A stretch of 19,709 nucleotides of DNA, from the NCBI GenBank assembly GCA_013331015.1, contig DUHF01000108.1:10867-30575 (forward strand), written 5' to 3'. The notes under the pieces were generated by a model, which was given only the letters and a program-made list of their open reading frames with translations, was not told the origin of the DNA and searched no databases. Numbering within the stretch: the stretch's first letter is position 1; each line of letters opens with the position of its first letter. Shown here piece by piece: positions 1 to 7,224 of the stretch. The stretch comes from Methanoregula sp. Lineage in GTDB: Archaea > Halobacteriota > Methanomicrobia > Methanomicrobiales > Methanospirillaceae. The translations under genes and the position numbers were made by a program.

Positions 1-2030
1 GGGGACGGCCCCGCCGATTACGAAGTTACCGATGATCTTGGTGGACGTTATGCTGACGATGTTTGTCGCAAACGTGGTGCCGGAGGTGTCATCGATGACG
101 CTTACTGTGGTCTTTCCACCCGGCAGGAAGTTCTTTCCGGTGAGGGTGAAGGCAACAGTGCTGTTCTTGGTGCCCGAGGTCGGTGTCAGTGCACCGATAG
201 TCGGTGCGGAGACGGCATCGACCTTGAACGCGTTGACCTTGTTGACATTCCCGCCATCAAGGGTGGAGATGTCAAGGCGGTAGAACCCGGTTGGTGCCGT
301 GTTGCCGATAGTTACATTACCCATAATCTTGGTTGCCGTAACGCTGTTGATGTTCAGCGTCCCGGGCAGAACCGAACCATCGGTCTGGTTCTTGAACTTG
401 ACCGTGGTCTTGTCAGGCTGGAAGTCCTTGCCGTTGATGGTGAACTCCACCGTCTCGTTCCTCAGCCCACTTGACGGAGCAAGGGAGGTAATGGTCGGAA
501 TTCCCGAGAAACCAACCCTGAAGACACCGGCCTTCGTTGCCGTGCCGCCGTCAACCGTGGTCACTTCGGCAAGGTACGAGCCTGCATTTGCCCCATTGGG
601 GATGGTGACGGTACCGGTGATCTTCTTCTCCTCAATACTCGTGATGGTTGCCGGAATCTCCGTGTCCATCACATCTTCATAGACCCGCAGGCGGGTCTTG
701 CCGGCCGCGGTCTGGAAGTTCGTCCCGGTCAGGGTGAAGGCAATGGTCGTGTTCTTGGCACCGGAGTTCGGGGTCATTGCCGTGACCGTAGGTCCCGGGT
801 AGGCCATGACCTTGAATGCACCCGTCTTGATGACATTTGCCCCGCTGTCGACCGTTGCGATGTTGGCGTCGTAGAGGTTGCCGATCGGGGCATTGTGCGG
901 AATGGTGATATACCCGTCGATCTGGGTCGGCGTAACGGACGTGATCCACGAGGTGTTCAGCGGGAGAGTTGTTGTCTTGTTCTGGAGGATGACCGTTGTC
1001 TGGCCGTTCTTGAAGTTGGCTCCCTTGATGGTGAACGCGACCGTGGAGTTCTGGTACCAGGGGGTGGTCGGGGTGACGGTTGTGACCGTGGGGGCAGTGA
1101 GCAGGGCGATGGTCATGGCAGCGGTCTTGACCGTAGATGCGCCGCCGTCTGCGGTCGTGACAAGCAGGCTCCAGGCTCCAACCGGGGCATCAGCGCGGAT
1201 TGTCATTGTACCGGTGATCTTTGTCGGTGTAACGGATGTTATGGTCGTGTTGGCCTCGTTCACGTACGGCCCGGCGCCCGTGAAGATGACCCGGGTCATG
1301 CCGACCCCTTCCTGGAAGTTCGTGCCCGTGATGGTGAAATCAACGGTGCTGTTCGCGCTGGCCTTGGCAGGGGTCACGGCACCAAGGGTCGGCGTCTTTG
1401 CTGCGGAAAACGTGATGGCCTTTGCCTTGACTGCACTCGTCTTGCCGTCAAGCGTCGTGACGGTCATGTTCCATGCACCGGCAGGGACATCCTTGCCAAT
1501 GGTCATAGTACCGGTGATCTTCGTGGCGGTGACGGAAGTTATCGTCGTGTTGGCCTCGTTCGTTACGTACACCGGGCCCTGGAAGGTCGACAGGTTCACC
1601 CTTGTGTACCCGGTTCCGGTCTGGAAGTTTGTACCTGTGACGGTGAAGTCGAACGTGCTGTTCGTGCTTGCCGTTGCCGGGGTCACGGCACCAATCGTGG
1701 GTGTCGGCACGGCCATGATGGTGAAGGCGTTCTCCTTGATGTTCTTGCCAAAGTCCTGGGTGATCAGCTCGACATTCCACTTACTGGTGATGTCGGCATC
1801 CTTCGGGATGGCGAACGTCCCGGTGATCTTGGTCGCGGTTACGGAAGTGATGGTCGATGTGATGGTTTTCTGCTTGACCCGGGTCATATTCACGACAACG
1901 CCACTCGTGCCGAAGGCGGTGGGGAAGTTGCTGCCGGTGATTGTGAAATCAACAGTTGAGTTCCGGTAGCCGGTGACGGGTGCAATGGACGTGAAGACCG
2001 GCGGGTTGGTCGGGGTAGCACCGCTCTTGA
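1..2030 (-). repeat. Seven tandem ~300-bp coding repeats (IPT/TIG-like)
   Basis: Conserved Asn codons of successive repeats lie at 1960-1962, 1660-1662, 1351-1353, 1048-1050, 751-753, 457-459 and 163-165, a spacing of 98-103 codons. Repeats 2 and 3 are very alike, including the block E-A-N-T-T-I-T-S-V-T, which suggests recent duplication. Repeats 4-7 are more diverged. The seventh runs off the window start, so the total number is unknown. Confidence 0.8.
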
Positions 2031-3336
2031 CGGTGACCTGCCCCTGCGAGAGTGCGACGACGTTATTGTCGCTGTCAGTCCCCATCAGGTACACGTAATA
2101 CGTGCCATCGTTGAGCGAGCTGAAGTTGGCAGCCGGGATTGGGATCGAGGTGCCGGACTGCTTGGCGGAGATACCATAGCCGGGGGTGATGGCGATACGG
2201 GAGTAGTCATTGGCGCTCGGGGGTGTCTTCTTGCCGGTTGCGGTAAGGTTGTAGGTGTAGGCGTCACCCATGTCTTCCTTGATGGATTTGTATAATATCT
2301 CGATAACCGGGGAATTGGAGGCGAGGCTGTCCCACCGGTCGTTTGCGTTCTCTGCAAGTTTTGCGGTGTCGATGGAGACATTCATCTCGTAGCTTGAGTC
2401 GGAATTGACAAACACATACCCGATATTCGTGGGGGCTGCATGGTTCGTGCCGCCAAACGAGAGGCTGACGTCGCCGCTCTGGCCCTTGGTGTAGGTCATG
2501 GGCAGGAGGCGCGATCCGGTGTCATCCGTCCAGATGATGGGGGTTGGTTCCTGCAGGACAATGACCGGTGCGAGGGCATAGATGGTCGTGGTGGTCGTTG
2601 CCTCATTATGGGCAAGGGCACCTGCATAGTACTTGCCGGTCTTTACCTGCCGTGCGGGGTTGTTTGCCACGGTCTTTGACCTGCTTGCAGTTGCGGTGAA
2701 CGGGTTGAGGGAAAGAGCGTTTTTGTTGAGCGTGTAGGTAAGGTTACTCTGTTTGTAGTCCCAGGTGTTGGGAGAGGCATAATACCCATTCCCGTCTTCA
2801 TAGAGGATTCCATCCACCTTGTACAGGTACCGGACATCGGACGAATGGACAATCGACGCAACGCTCGAGGTGTCTCCTGCTTCCCAGCTCTCATTGTACT
2901 TGAGGACAACCGGGTTGCCGGTCTGGCCGGGTACGGTCACTTTGAATGTCGGGACCGTGTACTTGGTATAAATCCGGTAGGTGGACTTCTGGCTGTCATA
3001 GGGAATGGTTGAGTCCGGATCCCCGACAACCGTAAGGGTGTTCCCTTTAAAAGTGCCGGTTGTTGAGGTAAAGATGCGCCGGATGTTGTTGATCTTCGGC
3101 TGGGCAATGACCTGGACATCCGAGTTGTCTCCTTCTGTTGAGAGGAACTCAACGGTTGAGACCGCGGGATCGCCAAGGTCGGAGGTCTTCAGGGTCGACA
3201 GGTTCGCAAGATTGAACTTGTACGTCTTGTCGAGGTCAACCGTGACCGTTACTGCAGAGACCGGTGCCACACATGCAATGAGCACCAGGAGCAGGATAAG
3301 ACATAACGTGATTATGCCGTACGTTGTTTTCGCCAT
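1..3336 (-). CDS. Exported surface protein with IPT/TIG-like repeats (C-terminus beyond window)
   Basis: The minus-strand frame is open from the ATG at 3336 to the window edge (1112 codons, no stop seen), so the 3' end is missing. The protein begins with a signal peptide: a basic start, a Leu/Ile-rich core at about residues 8-21, and a likely cleavage after VSA near residue 28. Residues 30-430 form an unrecognised extracellular region. From about residue 440 there are seven repeats of about 100 residues with the pattern P-T-I-x-x-(L/V)-T-P...N-(S/T/E)-T-V-x-F-T-(I/L)-x-G-x-N-F, then a T-K-I-x-G block. This matches IPT/TIG (PF01833) Ig-like folds. Each repeat has a sequon at the same place (N459, N559, N662, N763, N862, N960, N1058). 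A GGGGG stretch 9 nt before the ATG may serve as ribosome binding site. It is probably a cell-surface or S-layer-associated protein; the precise role is unknown. Confidence 0.85.
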   Translation of the reverse strand, partial: MAKTTYGIITLCLILLLVLIACVAPVSAVTVTVDLDKTYKFNLANLSTLKTSDLGDPAVSTVEFLSTEGDNSDVQVIAQPKINNIRRIFTSTTGTFKGNTLTVVGDPDSTIPYDSQKSTYRIYTKYTVPTFKVTVPGQTGNPVVLKYNESWEAGDTSSVASIVHSSDVRYLYKVDGILYEDGNGYYASPNTWDYKQSNLTYTLNKNALSLNPFTATASRSKTVANNPARQVKTGKYYAGALAHNEATTTTTIYALAPVIVLQEPTPIIWTDDTGSRLLPMTYTKGQSGDVSLSFGGTNHAAPTNIGYVFVNSDSSYEMNVSIDTAKLAENANDRWDSLASNSPVIEILYKSIKEDMGDAYTYNLTATGKKTPPSANDYSRIAITPGYGISAKQSGTSIPIPAANFSSLNDGTYYVYLMGTDSDNNVVALSQGQVTVKSGATPTNPPVFTSIAPVTGYRNSTVDFTITGSNFPTAFGTSGVVVNMTRVKQKTITSTITSVTATKITGTFAIPKDADITSKWNVELITQDFGKNIKENAFTIMAVPTPTIGAVTPATASTNSTFDFTVTGTNFQTGTGYTRVNLSTFQGPVYVTNEANTTITSVTATKITGTMTIGKDVPAGAWNMTVTTLDGKTSAVKAKAITFSAAKTPTLGAVTPAKASANSTVDFTITGTNFQEGVGMTRVIFTGAGPYVNEANTTITSVTPTKITGTMTIRADAPVGAWSLLVTTADGGASTVKTAAMTIALLTAPTVTTVTPTTPWYQNSTVAFTIKGANFKNGQTTVILQNKTTTLPLNTSWITSVTPTQIDGYITIPHNAPIGNLYDANIATVDSGANVIKTGAFKVMAYPGPTVTAMTPNSGAKNTTIAFTLTGTNFQTAAGKTRLRVYEDVMDTEIPATITSIEEKKITGTVTIPNGANAGSYLAEVTTVDGGTATKAGVFRVGFSGIPTITSLAPSSGLRNETVEFTINGKDFQPDKTTVKFKNQTDGSVLPGTLNINSVTATKIMGNVTIGNTAPTGFYRLDISTLDGGNVNKVNAFKVDAVSAPTIGALTPTSGTKNSTVAFTLTGKNFLPGGKTTVSVIDDTSGTTFATNIVSITSTKIIGNFVIGGAVP

Positions 3337-3852
3337 TTTTAAAAACCCCCGGTATCGATAGGATAACGGTGATACTAATTATACCGCACTCTCTAATAAA
3401 TTATTCGACATTATTTTGTAGGCACGTGCGACGGAATTTTTGCCCATGCCACGAGATAAATAAAAAAAATTAACTGGACGGGGGACGATATTTTCTTCTT
3501 CTCCCGCAATTTTTAAAAAAAAATCCTGGTTGGTTCCGGGACACCACGATTCTGGTGCCCAAAACCGGTTTTTCCTGCGCGCTCTTTCCTGCGGTTGCAG
3601 ACCGTTTCGATCATTTTGCTGCCATGACAATTGTTTTCCGCCAAAAGCATTGGGTGAAACAGTTTTTCTTATACCTGAAATCGTACTTTTCCAGGCTAAA
3701 AAAAATCCATCAGTTCCCCGGATTTTTTTTTCGGAGGGGGGGAGAAAGCGGGATCACGAAGAGGGAGAAAAAAAACCCATCACCTCTCCTGACGGTTCAG
3801 CGGTTTGATGGTATGACAATTATTTAATCTTTTCAGCAGTGTACACCATAGT
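3337..3852. promoter_or_regulatory. Divergent intergenic region between two surface-protein genes
   Basis: These 516 bp hold no convincing gene; the short open frames here have no recognisable features. For the minus-strand gene, A/T-rich candidate TATA elements lie at about 3375-3405. For the plus-strand gene the candidate is TTATTTAAT at 3820-3828. A near-repeat ATGACAATT(G/A)TTT occurs at about 3623 and again at about 3813, next to the plus-strand TATA box. Several A and T homopolymer runs are present, including T9 near 3724. Promoter calls are by eye only. Confidence 0.45.
3820..3829 (+). promoter_or_regulatory. TATA-like box for the 3853 gene
   Basis: TTATTTAATC lies about 25-33 nt before the ATG at 3853. 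At archaeal TATA-to-start distances, transcription would begin at or next to the start codon, and no Shine-Dalgarno sequence is visible. A leaderless mRNA is therefore likely. The in-frame ATG at 3862 remains a possible alternative start. Confidence 0.45.
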
Positions 3853-5214
3853 ATGTTCATTATGAGAGGATCTTTTTATTCTGCAATAATCGCATCCCTC
3901 CTGCTCCTCATTCTTGTTGCCGCCCCCGCCGCTGCCGCAACAATCTCGGTCAGCCCGGATGTGGTCCAGAAAGGCGGGCTCATCACCGTGAGTATCAGTG
4001 GCCTGAACAATGGCCAGACATTCTCGCTCAATATCGATGGTACGTTTGTCGTGGTGCCGAACAGTTACTCAAGTTTCCAGACCAATAATTTCAATATGCC
4101 GTTCTCCCTGACCAGCGGCACGGTCTCGGCCACCACCCACGGGACCAGTTATACCGAGTTCTCTGTCAAACCCAAGGGCGACAAGTCCTACAGCATGGGC
4201 GACGATGCCGATGCGAACGGGGACTTCACCATCTCCGAGGCGTACACCGTCAAAAAGGGCCTGTATGATTTCCTGAAACTCGAAGGCACGATCCGGCCCG
4301 GCACCAGGCTCCTCGAGACCCAGATGAACCTGTATGGAACAAAACAGGACCCGGCGAATGCTGCGTCCTCGGCGATCACCTTCAATGTCGGCGGTATGGA
4401 TAATGGCGAGGTCCGGATCACGGCCTACGTGGACGGGAGCCAGGCGATGCCGACCAAGATCATCACCCTCGGATCCGGGGTTCCGGTGGTTACAACAGCC
4501 ACCACGACCGCGACACCCACGGCAACCGCAACAACAGCGACCACGACAGCGACCACAACCGGAACCGGCACGACGACCGGCACGACCACTGCCGTGACAA
4601 CGGCACCTGAGGCCACGGAGACCGCGTACAGTATCGAGGTCCAGACCACGGCCGGGCCACAGGAGACCGTCTTCCGTTCCGCGGACCGCCAGGTGAGCCT
4701 GAAGACGTACGACGTGGATTATGCCGCGGTGATGATGGTGGGCCAGCCGTCCGTTCCCGCTGACTGGCTCATGATCGGCAAGGCCTATGCCGTTGCTCCC
4801 GATACCCTGACCTTCAGCCCCGCTGCCACGCTCTCCTTTGTGACCCCGGCGACTGCCAACACCTATGCCTATTTTATTGCAGAGCGGTCCGGCAGTGAAT
4901 GGACGACCGTGCCCTGCAGGTCCGGCTCCGGCACCATCGACATCACGATCTCAAAAGCCGGCACGTACGCCCTGATGGCCTACAAGCCCGAGAGCACCAT
5001 CGTGCCGACCGTGAAAGGCACGTCCGTGGAGCTGACGACCGCAACGCCGCTTGTCAAAGAGACCACCAACCCGAAGATCGCCTCGTTCGCGCAGGCAGAG
5101 CCGGTCCAGACAACCCAATCGGCTGGCGGTCTGCCCGGCCTCCCGGTTGACCCGGTCATTGTCGCCGGCGCGGTTGCGCTCGGCATCGCGCTGTTTGCCG
5201 TGATGCGGAAGTAG
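3853..5214 (+). CDS. Exported, membrane-anchored surface protein with Thr-rich linker
   Basis: A 453-residue protein of unassigned family. Residues 10-29 form a signal peptide with a likely cleavage in the Ala run near residue 29. Residues 30-210 form a beta-rich domain containing an acidic D-A-D-A-N-G-D stretch (about 118-124). Residues 213-255 are almost only Thr, Ala, Gly and Pro, a typical O-glycosylated or stalk linker. Residues 257-378 resemble a ZU5-like beta domain: a pattern T-F-S-P-A-A-T-L-S-F, then a W-T-x-V-P, ending in G-T-Y-A-L-M. Residues 380-425 are another Thr-rich stalk. A G-L-P-G-L-P stretch (426-431) precedes a hydrophobic helix (about 435-450) and a short M-R-K tail, so the C-terminus is membrane-anchored and the rest lies outside the cell. 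MFIM at 3853 or MRGS at 3862 could be the start. Function unknown. Confidence 0.8.
   Translation: MFIMRGSFYSAIIASLLLLILVAAPAAAATISVSPDVVQKGGLITVSISGLNNGQTFSLNIDGTFVVVPNSYSSFQTNNFNMPFSLTSGTVSATTHGTSYTEFSVKPKGDKSYSMGDDADANGDFTISEAYTVKKGLYDFLKLEGTIRPGTRLLETQMNLYGTKQDPANAASSAITFNVGGMDNGEVRITAYVDGSQAMPTKIITLGSGVPVVTTATTTATPTATATTATTTATTTGTGTTTGTTTAVTTAPEATETAYSIEVQTTAGPQETVFRSADRQVSLKTYDVDYAAVMMVGQPSVPADWLMIGKAYAVAPDTLTFSPAATLSFVTPATANTYAYFIAERSGSEWTTVPCRSGSGTIDITISKAGTYALMAYKPESTIVPTVKGTSVELTTATPLVKETTNPKIASFAQAEPVQTTQSAGGLPGLPVDPVIVAGAVALGIALFAVMRK
4489..4612 (+). repeat. Low-complexity ACN-rich coding repeat (Thr linker)
   Basis: Repeated ACC/ACG/ACA triplets encode the Thr/Ala-rich linker of the anchored surface protein. 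Such tracts tend to expand or contract in frame and are common glycosylated stalks in archaeal surface proteins. The length may vary between strains. Confidence 0.6.
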
Positions 5215-5225
5215 CGGAAGAGCAC

Positions 5226-5234
5226 TTTTTTTTT
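5226..5234 (+). terminator. T9 tract, probable terminator of the 3853 gene
   Basis: Nine consecutive T residues start 11 nt after the TAG stop of the anchored surface protein. T tracts are sufficient for archaeal transcription termination. The tract overlaps the TAA stop of the convergent ATPase gene, so the two genes end almost back to back. Confidence 0.5.
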
Positions 5235-6411
5235 ACAAAAATTTCATGACCGGCTCTAACTCTGACCAGCTGACAAGCCTGCCCGCTTTGCGCTGCTGGG
5301 ACGGGGCCCCGCCATAGACAAGAAACGACCGGTCCGGCGGATTCTGCGTGAGCGAGTTCCAGTAGGTAATACCATCAAAGAGATCATTGCCAAACGTCCG
5401 ACCGGACTTAATTTCCACGGGAACAAGGTTCCCTGAACCTGCCTCGATGATACAGTCAATCTCGTGGCCGTGATTGTCCCGCCAGAAATACAGGTTATTT
5501 TCTTTTGCGCTGTTGAACCGCGCCTTGAGGAGTTCTGTGATAACGAGCGATTCGAACAGCCCCCCTTTGAGCGGATGATAGGCCAGATCATCCGGATCCC
5601 GAATCCCTGCAAGGTGGGCTGCAAGACCCGGATCGGTGAAGATTATCTTTGGCATCTTCACCAGGCGTTTGCCAAGGTTGTTGTGGTGGGGCCTGATGAG
5701 AATAATAATCGACGATGTTTCCAGAAGCGAGAGCCATTCTTTTACGGTATTATGGGTGATCCCGCAGTCGTGGGCAAGGGAGGAGTAATTCACCAGCTGG
5801 CCGCACCGGTACGCGCACATCTTCATGAATGTCTGGAATACCGAGAGGTTGTGCACCTGTTTGAGCTGGCGAAGGTCGCGCTCAAGGTAGGTCTGGATAT
5901 ATGCAGAGTAAAAATCACAAGGACGCAGCGAACCGGTGGTATAGAGTCGCGGCCAGAACCCTGCATACAGGAACTCCTCGTACCGCGACCGGGCAATTTT
6001 TGCACGGGCCAGCTCTTTTAAGGAGAGCGGCAGGAGCCGGATAATCCCGACCCGGCCGGCAAGCGACTGGGTGATATTCTCCATGAAGAGGAAGTTCTGG
6101 GAGCCGGTCAGGATAAACTGCCCCGGTTCTCCGGTCCGGTCCATGATCCCCTGCAGGTACGAGAAGAGATGCGGGACGCGCTGGACTTCATCGAGAACTG
6201 CACCGGTTGTTTCGAACTGTGCAAGGAAACTCCGCGGGTCTTCCTCTGCAAAGGCCCGGGTGTCCGGGTCTTCGAGCAGGACGTAGGGTTTGTCCGGGAA
6301 GACCGCCCGGACAAGCGTGGTCTTGCCCGACTGCCGCGGGCCGATGACCGAGACGGCAGGGAAGCCGGCGGCAAGGTCCTGTAATGTCTGCTCTGCATCC
6401 CTCCTGATCAT
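5233..6411 (-). CDS. AAA_14 / DUF4143 ATP-binding protein
   Basis: A 392-residue P-loop ATPase. The start is set at the ATG at 6411 because AGGTGA lies 5 nt upstream on the coding strand; the 57-codon upstream extension lacks family features. Order of parts: Walker A G-P-R-Q-S-G-K-T-T (24-32), Walker B V-L-D-E-V-Q (72-77), a sensor strand F-I-L-T-G-S-Q (99-105), a helix-turn-helix-like segment around 205-232, and a C-terminal DUF4143 domain. That domain has a PD-(D/E)XK-like signature: E-I-D at 317-319 and E-I-K at 333-335. The length is normal for AAA_14 (PF13173) plus DUF4143 (PF13635). These ATPases are abundant, often patchily distributed, and of unclear cellular role. It stands alone, convergent with the surface-protein gene, with an inverted repeat over its promoter that suggests autoregulation. 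Confidence 0.88.
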   Translation of the reverse strand: MIRRDAEQTLQDLAAGFPAVSVIGPRQSGKTTLVRAVFPDKPYVLLEDPDTRAFAEEDPRSFLAQFETTGAVLDEVQRVPHLFSYLQGIMDRTGEPGQFILTGSQNFLFMENITQSLAGRVGIIRLLPLSLKELARAKIARSRYEEFLYAGFWPRLYTTGSLRPCDFYSAYIQTYLERDLRQLKQVHNLSVFQTFMKMCAYRCGQLVNYSSLAHDCGITHNTVKEWLSLLETSSIIILIRPHHNNLGKRLVKMPKIIFTDPGLAAHLAGIRDPDDLAYHPLKGGLFESLVITELLKARFNSAKENNLYFWRDNHGHEIDCIIEAGSGNLVPVEIKSGRTFGNDLFDGITYWNSLTQNPPDRSFLVYGGAPSQQRKAGRLVSWSELEPVMKFL

Positions 6412-6465
6412 GTTTTCACCTGTAGTGCTGTACAAATTGTAAATTGAATTCTCAATTTGTACAAC
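6412..6465 (-). promoter_or_regulatory. Core promoter with 11-bp inverted repeat, DUF4143 ATPase gene
   Basis: TGTACAAATTG at 6429-6439 and CAATTTGTACA at 6453-6463 are perfect inverted copies separated by 13 A/T-rich bases. The near arm ends 17 nt before the start codon, so the repeat overlaps where the TATA box and transcription start should lie. This is the expected layout of a repressor operator. The Shine-Dalgarno AGGTGA lies between it and the ATG. Confidence 0.5.
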
Positions 6466-7190
6466 TTGTGCGACGGACACGATAAACCTTCTGCCCGGAT
6501 TGCATGTGCTGCCGGTTTCATCAATTTTTAAAAGATTCGGCCGTGAACTTCCCGTCCAGCCCGTTTTTTTTTTAGGATGCACTGCCTGTCCGCAAGGTTC
6601 GCGATCTGTTCACCCATCCCCGAAGGGACATTCTCCCCGCCAGACAACCTGCCAAAAACCCCCTCTTAGAAATCTAAGAAAACGGGTGGACACAGGCACC
6701 CCCCCCAACATTACAATCTCCGGCGTGCCGGGCCCCCCGTCCCGGGCCGGTGTTCAGCTCCGTCGGCAGGAGGGGGGGGCGACGCTGATGCCATGCCGGT
6801 GATGACGACGTAGTACGATAAATTGGCCTCTCATCGCATCCTGCTGCGATCCTCCCGGGGAAGAACAAAATGAGAGCGGGGGGGAGGCGTCGCTGTGCCG
6901 GGACAGGATTTAATATGAAAATGCCCCGGACATTTTCATTTTGTATGCTTGTGGCCCTTCGGAATCAGGTCTGTTTCCCATGAAAATCATAAAAAACAGA
7001 TGATGGGGGCAAACTGCCCCCAAAACCCCCGTTTGCGATGAACGGCTGCCGCCAGAAAACGCCCGCGGCCGAACACCCGGAACGTGAACAGGGGCCGGGC
7101 AGGACCGGAAGCTCTCGCCCGATTCGCCCTGGATATCTCTGCTGCCGGGTCGTTTTCGGATATCCGGGGCGGCTGGCCGGTTCCGGAGAT
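6466..7190. other. Gene-free GC-rich spacer with hairpins
   Basis: No credible gene was found; the open frames are short and of skewed composition. Visible structures are a T10 run at 6564-6573, CTTAGA-AA-TCTAAG at 6665-6678, a G8 run near 6770, ATGAAAATG/CATTTTCAT (arms 6915-6923 and 6931-6939, 7-nt loop, then a short T run) and GGGGGC/GCCCCC (arms 7005-7010 and 7016-7021). A copy of a dispersed CGGGTGGACACA-type motif lies at 6679-6700. The hairpins are equally compatible with small RNA, terminator debris or plain low-complexity spacer. Confidence 0.4.
6679..6700 (+). repeat. Dispersed GC-rich motif, copy 1
   Basis: The core AAACGG(G)TGGACACA followed by GCACC is shared with 8955-8980 on the other strand, and the shorter core CGGGTGGACAC recurs at 11873-11883 on the other strand. 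All copies are in gene-free spacers of the accessory island. Matches are short and found by eye. Confidence 0.3.
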
Positions 7191-7224
7191 AGATTTATTT
7201 TGTTGAGAGTAAAGTATACTACTT
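7191..7224 (+). promoter_or_regulatory. Leaderless promoter with AGTATACT palindrome, first DUF234 ATPase
   Basis: The A/T-rich box ATTTATTTTG (about 7193-7202) lies about 25-30 nt before the ATG at 7225, the spacing expected if transcription starts at the start codon. The perfect palindrome AGTATACT (7213-7220) ends 4 nt before the ATG. The same palindrome sits at the same distance before the second ATPase gene. It is probably a shared operator or initiator-region binding site. Confidence 0.5.

Noticed and set aside
895..1959. Plus-strand open frames of 354 and 363 codons
   Set aside because: They are antisense to the repeat protein; their internal periodicity is just a shadow of the coding repeats on the minus strand.
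3555..3827. Overlapping plus-strand open frames of about 90 codons upstream of the anchored surface protein
   Set aside because: No family pattern, Phe/Lys-rich from homopolymer runs, and the region serves as the divergent promoter.
6412..6582. 57-codon N-terminal extension of the DUF4143 ATPase
   Set aside because: The start at 6411 has a good Shine-Dalgarno and the normal family N-terminus; the extension would read through the promoter and inverted repeat.
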